Assembly (NCBI RefSeq): GCF_009689585.1
Contig: NZ_AP018694.1
Coordinates: 1,674,001 to 1,738,000, forward strand
DNA from: Aquipluma nitroreducens
GTDB taxonomy: Bacteria; Bacteroidota; Bacteroidia; Bacteroidales; Prolixibacteraceae
DNA length: 64,000 bases
Direction: 5' to 3'
Each line of letters opens with the position of its first letter. Position 1 is the first letter of the stretch. Of this stretch, positions 36,754 to 45,417 are shown in pieces. The notes beneath the pieces are model-generated. The model saw nothing but the letters and a program-made list of their open reading frames with translations, was not told where the DNA came from and made no database searches. The position numbers were made by a program, and so were the translations under genes.

Positions 36754-37761
36754 ATGAAATTCATCGGATTAGCCCTTGTTGTTCTGTTCCTGACAGCCTG
36801 TCAACCCAAGAAAAAAAGTGAGTATGCAAAAATTTCCGGATTTGCCCAGGGAACTACCTACCACATCACCTACGAAAATTCGACCAATAAAGATTACAGC
36901 GAAGCCATTGATTCTCTTCTGAAAGCATTTGACAAATCATGCTCTATATACGACTCAACCTCCATCATTTCGAGGATTAATGACAATGACCCGAATGTTG
37001 AGGCTGATGACTGGTTTGTGGATGTTTTTAATAAATCGGCTGAGGTGGATGCCGCTTCAGGAGGCGCTTTTGATATCACTGTTGGGCCAGTAGTAAAAGC
37101 GTGGGGATTTGGATCCGGACCAATTGCAAAACACGACACAGCTTATATCGACAGCCTGCTTCAATACGTTGGTATGGAAAAGGTAAAACTTGAAGGTCGC
37201 AAAGTGATTAAAAAATATCCGGGGGTAAAATTAGATGTAAATGCGCTTGCGCAAGGATATTCGGTAGATGTGGTATGCGATTTCTTCAAATCAAAGGGCA
37301 TCAAAAATTACCTGGTTGAAATTGGTGGCGAAGTTCGGGGAAAAGGAACCAATGCTAAAGACAATTTCTGGCATGTTGGAATTGACAAACCTTCGGACGG
37401 AAACATGAGTCCTGGAAATGAGCTTCAGGCTATTATTGAGATTAACGACAAAGCGTTGGCAACTTCAGGAAACTACCGGGCTTTTTACATTGAAAATGGG
37501 GTAAAATATGCTCATACGATTGATCCTAAAACTGGCTTCCCTGCCCGGAATACGCTTTTGAGCACAACTGTTGTTTGCAACGACTGCATAACTGCCGATG
37601 CTTATGCAACAACATTTATGGTTCTAGGAATTGATAAAAGCAAAGAGCTTCTAAAAAAAATGGACGGAATTGAGGTGTATTTTGTTTACAGTGATCAACA
37701 GGGAAATTATCAGGTTTTCTTTTCTGACGGTATGAAAAAAATGATTGTAGAAGAGAAATAA
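36754..37761 (+). CDS. apbE: FAD:protein FMN transferase, lipoprotein
   Basis: It attaches FMN covalently to threonines of exported flavoproteins such as RnfG or NqrC. The N-terminus MKFIGLALVVLFLTAC is a lipoprotein signal (Cys16). Family motifs are SCSIYDSTSIISRIND, GGAFDITVGPVVKAWGFG, KLDVNALAQGYSVDVV, IGGEVRGKG and HTIDPKTGFPARNTL. The length (335) is normal. It ends 8 bases from the convergent glycerophosphodiesterase gene. No flavoprotein target is in the window. Confidence 0.93.
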   Translation: MKFIGLALVVLFLTACQPKKKSEYAKISGFAQGTTYHITYENSTNKDYSEAIDSLLKAFDKSCSIYDSTSIISRINDNDPNVEADDWFVDVFNKSAEVDAASGGAFDITVGPVVKAWGFGSGPIAKHDTAYIDSLLQYVGMEKVKLEGRKVIKKYPGVKLDVNALAQGYSVDVVCDFFKSKGIKNYLVEIGGEVRGKGTNAKDNFWHVGIDKPSDGNMSPGNELQAIIEINDKALATSGNYRAFYIENGVKYAHTIDPKTGFPARNTLLSTTVVCNDCITADAYATTFMVLGIDKSKELLKKMDGIEVYFVYSDQQGNYQVFFSDGMKKMIVEEK

Positions 37762-37769
37762 ACTGCAAA

Positions 37770-38534
37770 TTACAAGCTATTCTTCATTAAATCGGGGCGA
37801 TTGGTGGTAATGCCGGTCACCCCGATTTTTACGAGGCGCCTGGCTTCTTCCGGATCGTCAACAGTCCACGAAAGAACCTCAAGCCCAAGCGCTTTGGCCT
37901 GTTCAACCGTTTTTTCGTCAACAATTTTATAATTCAGGTTTATTCCGTCTAATCCTATTTTCGCAGCATCTTCCAGTTTTCCCTGAACATCAGCGGCCGA
38001 ACCGCTTAGCCAATAACAGGCATTCTCAGGAAACATTTGCTTAGTGGCTGCAATAATTTCCCATCCGAAAGCGATAAAAATCAGCTGCTCTTTTTTGCCC
38101 GACCGATCGACTACTTGTTGCAGGGCAGGCAGAACCTCCACACCACATTTAATTTCGACAACCATCTTTTTCCCATCCGGAACCGTTGCAATTATCTCTT
38201 CCAGGAACGGTATTTTTTCACCTTTAAACTGTTCACCCTTCCATAAACCGGCATCCAATGTTCTGAGCACATCAGCGCTTGTTTCGGCCACTTTATAGTC
38301 CTGACCAGTGGTGCGTTTCGTATTGTTGTCGTGAATAACCACAACCCGATTATCTTTCGAAAGATAAATATCCAGTTCAACGGCATCGGCATTTTGTTGC
38401 CAGGCCAACTGGGCGGAAGCCACAGTGTTTTCGGGAGCCACAAAGGAAAAGCCCCGGTGGGCAATAATAGAAGGTTGCGCCTGGGCAATTAAATTGCCTA
38501 GAAAAAGCAGTACAATCACAACATATAGCTTCAT
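37770..38534 (-). CDS. Glycerophosphodiester phosphodiesterase, secreted
   Basis: It cleaves glycerophosphodiesters to glycerol-3-phosphate and an alcohol. From the ATG at 38534 the protein has 254 residues with a signal (MKLYVVIVLLFLGNLIAQAQ). The catalytic segment is IIAHRGFSFVAPENTVASA and metal ligands are in ADAVELDIYLSKDNRVVVIHD. The frame is open to 38591, but the extra 19 residues would precede the signal peptide. It probably acts in the periplasm on lipid breakdown products. Confidence 0.92.
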   Translation of the reverse strand: MKLYVVIVLLFLGNLIAQAQPSIIAHRGFSFVAPENTVASAQLAWQQNADAVELDIYLSKDNRVVVIHDNNTKRTTGQDYKVAETSADVLRTLDAGLWKGEQFKGEKIPFLEEIIATVPDGKKMVVEIKCGVEVLPALQQVVDRSGKKEQLIFIAFGWEIIAATKQMFPENACYWLSGSAADVQGKLEDAAKIGLDGINLNYKIVDEKTVEQAKALGLEVLSWTVDDPEEARRLVKIGVTGITTNRPDLMKNSL

Positions 38535-38632
38535 GGATAAACTTTTAATTTGGGATCGAAGATACAAAACGCACCCATTTTCTGACAACATTCGGAATAA
38601 TGTTTGATTAAAATCCGATCAGCGAATGGTTT

Positions 38633-39301
38633 CTATTCGTGCAAAAAACGCTTGATGTCTTTCAATTCGCCACCAAGAACCAGCGTATCATTTTCCTTAA
38701 ATTCGATTTCAATTTTGTCGTCATTTTCGGCAGCATTGGCCGACGAATAAATTAGCCGATGATTTCTTTTTAAGGCAATAATCTTCAAATGAGTTTCTTT
38801 TCGGAAGGAGATCACTGATCTTTTTTCTCCAATCAAAAAATCAGGTATCAGCAAATCAACAATTTTAAACGAATCAGTAATCGAAAATAGGTTTTGAATC
38901 CCTTTCAGAGGCAGCATCTGAGCAATTATTCTTGCTGATTCATACTCTGGATTAATGGTTTCAACTACCCCAATGGCATTCAATACAGTAAGGTGAATGG
39001 AGGAGTTTTCGCGGCAGATAACTCTGGAAGCTCCAAATTTTTTAAGTAACGCTGCAATCTGAACTGATATCCCAAAATCGTTTCCGATACAAACAACAAA
39101 TGCGTCAGCTTCTTTCAGAGGCAATAGCCTCAACGCATGAGGATCGGTTGCATCAAGACAAATCGTATTGGCAACAACGTCCTTAAAAAATTCAACCCTG
39201 TTCAAATCATTGTCAACTCCGAGAACATCGTGACCCAACGAAGTTAAAATTTTTGCCAGTGAGGCGCCAAAATTTCCTAATCCGATTGCAACTATATTCA
39301 T
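38633..39301 (-). CDS. Potassium-channel regulatory subunit (TrkA/KtrA type)
   Basis: A 222-residue cytoplasmic RCK protein that gates the TrkH-type channel in response to nucleotides. The RCK-N domain (about 1-130) begins MNIVAIGLGNFGASLAKILTSLGHDVLGVDND, and an RCK-C domain follows (about 140-222). The length matches KtrA, with one RCK unit, rather than the two-unit TrkA of E. coli. It starts 13 bases after the channel gene, so it is co-transcribed with it. Confidence 0.92.
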   Translation of the reverse strand: MNIVAIGLGNFGASLAKILTSLGHDVLGVDNDLNRVEFFKDVVANTICLDATDPHALRLLPLKEADAFVVCIGNDFGISVQIAALLKKFGASRVICRENSSIHLTVLNAIGVVETINPEYESARIIAQMLPLKGIQNLFSITDSFKIVDLLIPDFLIGEKRSVISFRKETHLKIIALKRNHRLIYSSANAAENDDKIEIEFKENDTLVLGGELKDIKRFLHE

Positions 39302-39314
39302 TTTAAAATAAAAA

Positions 39315-41129
39315 TTAAGTGATTATCAAGTTTTCTTTAGGATAACGATACAATGAAGAACCGCCGAATCCCTTTGCCAGCGATAGAAGCAATGTAATAC
39401 TGCCCATTCGTCCAACATACATTAATACAATAAGTATATATTTTGAAGGGGCTGAAAGATTTGGAGTAAGATCAAGCGATAGCCCAACAGTTCCGAAAGC
39501 TGAGAAACATTCAAAAATAATTCGAAACATTCCAAATTGTCCATCAATGGTAAAGATAGCAAAAGCGCCAAAAAGTATAATAAAGATTGAAAGTGTAATA
39601 ATTGCAAATGCTTTATTGACTGAATACTCATGAATCTCGTAACGATGAACTTCGATGTGATTCTTTCCCCTGATAATTCGATACGCATTTAAAATGGCAA
39701 GGGCAAAAGTACTTGTTTTAATACCACCCCCGGTTGAAACCGGTGAGGCTCCAACCCACATCAAAAAAGTCATGATCAGGATTGTTGGCATTGACAATGC
39801 GGCCATACTAAAGCTATTGAACCCTGCAGTTCTAGGTGTAACACTTTGAAAATAGGAACTTGCCAACCGTGCTTTAAAATCCATACCCTGCTGAGTGTGA
39901 TCCCATTCGAAGTACATAAATGCCACAGTTGCCGATACAATCAGGACAAAAGTTGAAAAGATGACTATTTTCGAATTTAGAGTAATCATATTTACCCGAT
40001 GAACATACGATTTCCGTGTCCTGAAATATTCAGCCAGCCATACGATCTGGCTTTTACAATACTGGTATAAATTTAACAGAACAGGAAAGCCAATACCACC
40101 CAGTACAATCAAGTTTGCAATCCAAAAATGAACGTTGTAATTAGTCCGGATTCTCACATCGTACAAATTGTCGGTAAGTGTTGAAAAACCGGCATTACAG
40201 AATGCTGAAACCGCATGGAAAATAGAAAATTTCAGATTATCGCTAACCGATCCAAGTGCGTTTTCCTCTAAAGAAAAGTAAACAAATGTTGCACCAATAG
40301 CTTCGATTAAAAGCGTGATGAGAACAACCTTCATCAACGATTTTAAAATCACATCAAAACTATCTTCACTGAGGTAATCGCGGAGCATGGTCTGTTCCCG
40401 TAAAGAGGATTTTTCCTTGAAAAATATTCCGAAGAAACTAGTGATGGTCATTACACCAATTCCACCAATCTGGATAAGCGCCAGAATAATAAATTTCCCC
40501 AGAAACGTATATCGTGTAGCTGTATCAACAACAGTAAGCCCGGTAACACATACTGCGCTGGTTGATGTAAACAGGGCATCCGTAAAATCAATAGGGCTCG
40601 TTGTTGACATAGGCATCATTAGCAACATCGCTCCCGCAGAAATGATAAAGGCAAAACTCACCATAAACAACTGTGCCGGATTGAGTATCTTAATCAGCAA
40701 GTTGATTTCCATTCTCGACAATTCGAGGAAAAACAAGAAAAATGCAAACATTTGAATCCCCGATGTCCGATAAAGATAGTATTCAAAAATATCGCCATAG
40801 CTGACTATAAACACAGGCAAAAAGAACAACACCAAAATAATTCCGATCACGAACTGAGTAATGAATACTTTTCGATTTCCGTTATCGCCCCTGAAAAAAA
40901 TGGAACGAATCATATACAACACCCCAATAAGGATATAACAAGCCTGGAAATAACGATTGTGAATTTGAAACATCGAATCTTTATCAGGATTGGGAAAGCC
41001 AATATCGCGAATGGCCAAAATAAACAGGCCAAATGTTAAGCCAAACAAAATCCAGTTGATAATACTTTTTAAGCTAAGTAAATCCTTCCTGAAATCGATG
41101 CGTTGGAGATAGTTCTTTTTTCTAGCCAT
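39315..41129 (-). CDS. Potassium uptake channel subunit (TrkH/KtrB type)
   Basis: A 604-residue inner-membrane protein that imports K+. Repeated selectivity-filter loops are visible in TSTSAVCVTGLTVVDTATRYT, HAVSAFCNAGFSTLTDNL, SVTPRTAGFNSFS and CFSAFGTVGLSLDLTPNLS, each with the conserved glycine. An extra hydrophobic region of about 150 residues precedes the usual core, common in Bacteroidota. It is the first gene of a two-gene operon with the RCK subunit. A possible -7 element (TATTTTTG) lies on the minus strand at 41149-41156. Confidence 0.93.
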   Translation of the reverse strand: MARKKNYLQRIDFRKDLLSLKSIINWILFGLTFGLFILAIRDIGFPNPDKDSMFQIHNRYFQACYILIGVLYMIRSIFFRGDNGNRKVFITQFVIGIILVLFFLPVFIVSYGDIFEYYLYRTSGIQMFAFFLFFLELSRMEINLLIKILNPAQLFMVSFAFIISAGAMLLMMPMSTTSPIDFTDALFTSTSAVCVTGLTVVDTATRYTFLGKFIILALIQIGGIGVMTITSFFGIFFKEKSSLREQTMLRDYLSEDSFDVILKSLMKVVLITLLIEAIGATFVYFSLEENALGSVSDNLKFSIFHAVSAFCNAGFSTLTDNLYDVRIRTNYNVHFWIANLIVLGGIGFPVLLNLYQYCKSQIVWLAEYFRTRKSYVHRVNMITLNSKIVIFSTFVLIVSATVAFMYFEWDHTQQGMDFKARLASSYFQSVTPRTAGFNSFSMAALSMPTILIMTFLMWVGASPVSTGGGIKTSTFALAILNAYRIIRGKNHIEVHRYEIHEYSVNKAFAIITLSIFIILFGAFAIFTIDGQFGMFRIIFECFSAFGTVGLSLDLTPNLSAPSKYILIVLMYVGRMGSITLLLSLAKGFGGSSLYRYPKENLIIT

Positions 41130-41312
41130 AGTTAAGTTGAAAGCGAATCAAAAATAGTCAGATTTACTCAATTCGATTCACTATCTCCAAATTATATTGA
41201 AAAGCCTCTCAAATGAATAAGTTAGCCAAAGCGGTTTTTATTGAGTTCAAGAAATTGCTAATATCAGAAAATCATTAACAAATGAGCGAATTGGGTTTTT
41301 AAAGCCCCCAGC

Positions 41313-41343
41313 TTGTTAAAGTACCGATATTGTACTATTTTTG
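41313..41343 (+). promoter_or_regulatory. Promoter of the RND/MMPL transporter gene
   Basis: TTG (41313-41315), a 20-base spacer and TATTTTTG (41336-41343) match both Bacteroidota promoter elements, 61 bases before the ATG. It is divergent from trkH. Confidence 0.55.
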
Positions 41344-41404
41344 CCTCCAATACAAAATTTAATCGAAAACATCTGTCTAAAAAACAGATCATTATATTCT
41401 GCTA

Positions 41405-43807
41405 ATGTTTACACACATCTCCCGATTTATACTTAAACACCGAACTTTTTTAATTGTAATTCTTTCGCTTCTGACGGTATTTATGGCCTATGAAGGAAAG
41501 AACGTTAAGCTATCTTACGAAAATTCGTCGTTGCTACCTGAAAAAGACAGCACAAGAATAGAGTATCTGAAGTTTAAAAATTTGTTTGGCGAAGATGGGA
41601 ATGTAATCGTAATTGGGACTATAAATCCTGAACTGTTTAAACTGGACCAATTTAATGCCTGGACCGAATTAGGTGATAACATTCGTAAAGTTGACGGCGT
41701 TCTGGAAGTTTTGAATATTTCAAGGGCAATAAATCTGGTTAAAAACGAAGAAACGCATCAATTTAGTATTGTTCCCGTTGTTAATCAAAAGCCTACCACT
41801 CAAGCAGAGGTCGACAGCTTGAAGAATACGATCCATAAGCTGAAGTTTTACGAGGGGTTACTCTACAATTCGAAGACCAATGCCACATTGATGACTGTTA
41901 CGCTCGACAAGAAAAAGATAAACGACATCAGCCGTATTGCAATAATAAAAAGCATTTCAGAAGCAGTAAACGCTTACAAAACAAAAAATAACGTAGAAAT
42001 TCATTGCTCCGGAATGCCATACATCCGGACGGTTACGATGCAGAAAGTGAAGCATGAATTGTTCCTTTTTGTCATTATAAGCATTTTTGTTGCTACTTTC
42101 ATCATGTTCCTGTTCTTTAAATCGATACGGGTTATCCTGAGTTCCCTTTTAATTGTTGGAGTCAGTATTGTTTGGGTAATGGGAACACTTGTGCTCTTTG
42201 GATATAAAATTACAATCCTTACTGGTGTAATTCCTTCGCTTATTGTGATTATTGTTATTGAAAATTGTATCTATATTCTGAATAAATACCATTGGGAATA
42301 TCGGAGTCATGGCAATAAAATGAGGGCATTGTCGCAGGTTATTCACAGAATTGGGTTCGCATCGCTTATGACCAATGCAGCTACTGCTCTTGGTTTTGCC
42401 GCATTTATTCTGGTTCCAAACCAAATGTTGCGCGAATTTGGAATAATCACTTCCATCAACATCATGGTTCTGTATGTGCTTACCATTACACTGTTGCCCA
42501 TTATCTTCAGCTTGGTCGACCCACCAACCCCAAAACACCTCAAACACCTCGACAACAACTTCTTTGGTGCCGTACTCGACAAAATCATTTATTTGATTAG
42601 TCACCGCCGTAATTTGATATACAGCATTGCCGGAGGATTGATTGTGGTAGGATTTATTGGCCTGAGTATGATGAAAACTTCAGGAAAAATCGTTGATGAT
42701 TTCAGATCGGATGACCCCACTTTACTCGACCTTAAATTCTTTGAAAGTAATTTTGGCGGAGTAATGCCATTCGAAATCTCTGTCGATACCAAAAAGCGAA
42801 ACGGCATTTTAGTTTACTCAACCATTCAGAAAATTGACAAACTTCAGAATGCAATTAACGAGCATCCCGAGTTTTCGAAACCACTTTCGTTGATTGAAGT
42901 ATTCAAATTTGCGCGTCAGGCCTATTACAATGGAGATTCGAGCAAATATACTTTACCAAGCTCAATGGAGAAAAATTTCATATTCGGCTATATTCCTCAA
43001 AATGTATCGGGAAATGGCAACAATCTGTTGAAATCGTTTATTGACAGCACCAAGCAAATTACCCGAATAAGTTACCAAATGGCCGACGTTGGAACCAATC
43101 ACATGGATTCGCTTATGGCCAACATTTTACCTCAAGTCGATTCCATTTTCGATCGTTCGAAATTTGACGTTACAGTGACCGGGAACAGTGTTGTATATGC
43201 CAAAGGAACCAATTTCCTTATTCGCAACCTGTTCGAAAGTGTGATTATTGCCATTATCCTGATTTCAATCCTGATGGCTTTCTTGTTCGTTTCGTTTCGG
43301 ATGATTCTTGTTTCGATGGTTCCGAACATCATCCCGTTGGTGATTACTGCAGCCATCATGGGCTTTGCAGGTATTCCAATCAAACCATCTACCATCATTG
43401 TTTTCAGTATTGCACTGGGTATTTCGGTCGATAACGCCATTCAGTATCTTTCGCGATACCGTCACGAACTGAAAGCAAATAATGGCGCCATAAAATTGTC
43501 GGCATTGAATGCCTTGCGCGAAGCCGGATTCAGCATGATTTATACCAGTATCGTTTTAGTCCTGGGGTTCAGTGTATTTATGGTATCTGAATTTGGAGGA
43601 ACACAGGCTCTTGGAGTCTTAATATCTACTACTTTACTTATCGCCATGTTCTTTAATATTATGGTTTTGCCTTCGCTTTTGCTTACGCTCGACAAACGTC
43701 TGGTTAGCAAAGCATTTACCGAACCAATCATCGAAATCTACGAAGAGAACGAAGCCGAAGACAATGAACTGGCTGCCGAATTTACTCAGGACGATGAAAC
43801 AAAATAA
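41405..43807 (+). CDS. RND-superfamily (MMPL/HAE3-like) transporter
   Basis: An 800-residue inner-membrane protein with two RND halves. Each half has one N-terminal helix, a large periplasmic loop and five clustered helices (from about residue 220 and from about 620). The second half includes SIALGISVDNAIQYLSRYRHEL, the conserved region with the charged residue of helix 4. Members move lipids, hopanoids or drugs; the substrate is unknown. The C-terminus is acidic (EIYEENEAEDNELAAEFTQDDETK). The esterase gene follows after 16 bases, suggesting co-transcription. Confidence 0.88.
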   Translation: MFTHISRFILKHRTFLIVILSLLTVFMAYEGKNVKLSYENSSLLPEKDSTRIEYLKFKNLFGEDGNVIVIGTINPELFKLDQFNAWTELGDNIRKVDGVLEVLNISRAINLVKNEETHQFSIVPVVNQKPTTQAEVDSLKNTIHKLKFYEGLLYNSKTNATLMTVTLDKKKINDISRIAIIKSISEAVNAYKTKNNVEIHCSGMPYIRTVTMQKVKHELFLFVIISIFVATFIMFLFFKSIRVILSSLLIVGVSIVWVMGTLVLFGYKITILTGVIPSLIVIIVIENCIYILNKYHWEYRSHGNKMRALSQVIHRIGFASLMTNAATALGFAAFILVPNQMLREFGIITSINIMVLYVLTITLLPIIFSLVDPPTPKHLKHLDNNFFGAVLDKIIYLISHRRNLIYSIAGGLIVVGFIGLSMMKTSGKIVDDFRSDDPTLLDLKFFESNFGGVMPFEISVDTKKRNGILVYSTIQKIDKLQNAINEHPEFSKPLSLIEVFKFARQAYYNGDSSKYTLPSSMEKNFIFGYIPQNVSGNGNNLLKSFIDSTKQITRISYQMADVGTNHMDSLMANILPQVDSIFDRSKFDVTVTGNSVVYAKGTNFLIRNLFESVIIAIILISILMAFLFVSFRMILVSMVPNIIPLVITAAIMGFAGIPIKPSTIIVFSIALGISVDNAIQYLSRYRHELKANNGAIKLSALNALREAGFSMIYTSIVLVLGFSVFMVSEFGGTQALGVLISTTLLIAMFFNIMVLPSLLLTLDKRLVSKAFTEPIIEIYEENEAEDNELAAEFTQDDETK

Positions 43808-43823
43808 AGACATCTAACTTAAT

Positions 43824-45125
43824 ATGAAAGCAAAATTACAACACGTTTTCATTCTATTTAGCCTCTTTGGATTCATTTGTACAACTCAAGCTCAGACCGT
43901 CATTCTGAAGCAATCTCATGAAAATGGAATTTACAAGAGTGGCGACAAAATTAGGGTATCTGCTTATTCAACAAATCAGGAACCCGGAGACACTCTTTGG
44001 GTTAAAGTATTGCAAAACAATACGGAACTCATTCTGCAAAAAGCAATTGTTCCGGCAAATGATTCTCTTGTCATTTTCGAAAGCTCCTTTAAAAAGCCTT
44101 GTTCCGTTATCGTTGAAGCGAAAATGAAAGGGAACAAGCAATTGATAGGGATGATCGTTGACCCACAAAAAATAAAACCAGGAACCAAATCTCCGAAAGA
44201 CCTCAAAAAATATTGGGCTACCGAAAAACAAGCTCTTAAAGCACTTCCATTGGATGTAAAATTTGGGAAGAATGAAAGTTCGGAGTTCCCATTTGTTTGT
44301 TTTGATACTGAAATTAATTGCACCGGACCAAAACCAGCCAGAGGTTATTTTGCCCGACCAACAAAAGCAGCACCCAAATCACTTCCTATTGTATTGTTGG
44401 TACACGCCGCAGGAGTAAAAGGATCATGGTGCAAATCAGACCCCAAAGAGGCTCTTCGGTATGCCAAAATGGGGAAAGGTGCCATGTGTTTTGATTTGAA
44501 TGCGCACGGAATGCTTGATGGACAGCCAGACGAATATTACAATAATCTGGAAGCTGGTGAACTGAAAAATTATTACATCAGTGGATTGGAAAGCAGAGAT
44601 GATTTTTATTTCCGGGGAATGTATTTGCGTTTAATCCGTACACTCGATTTTCTGACTAAACTTCCTGAATGGGATGGAAAACGCATTCTTGTAATTGGGG
44701 AAAGCCAAGGTGGTGGTCAGGCATTGGCCGCCGCAGGTCTCGATTCGAGAGTAAGTGCGGTGGTTGCAACAGTTCCGGCTATGTGCGATTGGGGTGGAAC
44801 ACTTGTCGGACGAAAAGGAGGTTGGCCTCAACCTTTCGAACAACCTGGCGATATGAAGAAAATGAAGAGTGTACTTCCCTATTTTGATACAGCGCATCTT
44901 TTAAAAGATTCGAAAGCAACACTAGTTGTCGAAATCGGTTTAGTCGACAATACTTGCCCGTCTACATCTGTTTATGCAGCCATTAATCAGGCCAAGGGGC
45001 AAAAGATTATATATCCGGTTACCTACCGCGAGCATACCTGGCCTACCGCAGACCAACGCAAAAATAATTGGGATTCTATGGTTTTCAATCCTAAAAATAT
45101 TTTTGTCGAGAACTATCTGAAATAG
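43824..45125 (+). CDS. CE7-type acetyl xylan esterase/deacetylase, secreted
   Basis: A 433-residue exported alpha/beta hydrolase (signal MKAKLQHVFILFSLFGFICTTQAQ). The N-terminal third is a beta-sandwich and the rest the AXE1 fold. The nucleophile is Ser294 in IGESQGGGQALAAAGLDSRV, and a catalytic-type His lies in YREHTWPT near the end. It removes acetyl groups from xylo-oligosaccharides or similar sugars. Its link to the RND gene 16 bases upstream is unusual for a polysaccharide-degrading enzyme. The 292 bases after it (45126-45417) hold no gene. Confidence 0.88.
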   Translation: MKAKLQHVFILFSLFGFICTTQAQTVILKQSHENGIYKSGDKIRVSAYSTNQEPGDTLWVKVLQNNTELILQKAIVPANDSLVIFESSFKKPCSVIVEAKMKGNKQLIGMIVDPQKIKPGTKSPKDLKKYWATEKQALKALPLDVKFGKNESSEFPFVCFDTEINCTGPKPARGYFARPTKAAPKSLPIVLLVHAAGVKGSWCKSDPKEALRYAKMGKGAMCFDLNAHGMLDGQPDEYYNNLEAGELKNYYISGLESRDDFYFRGMYLRLIRTLDFLTKLPEWDGKRILVIGESQGGGQALAAAGLDSRVSAVVATVPAMCDWGGTLVGRKGGWPQPFEQPGDMKKMKSVLPYFDTAHLLKDSKATLVVEIGLVDNTCPSTSVYAAINQAKGQKIIYPVTYREHTWPTADQRKNNWDSMVFNPKNIFVENYLK

Positions 45126-45417
45126 TTGAAATAGCAGAAATCGAAATGCTTAAAAAGCAGTTTATTGAGCATTTTATCTGAAGATACGAATTTGCATGTG
45201 AGCTTTTTCCATTTTGATTTGTTCAATGAACATGAATATTGCAATTCATTGTGCCGATATCTAAAAATGCAGAAAACTTAACATTCACTAAAAAATCGAA
45301 ACAGGTTACTCGTTTGTTCAATATTTTCGACAATTTTGATTTTTAGTTCGAATAAAATCAGAACATGCCAGCCACATGGATTTTATTCTGGACTTTTACA
45401 GAAACAGAAAACAAAAC

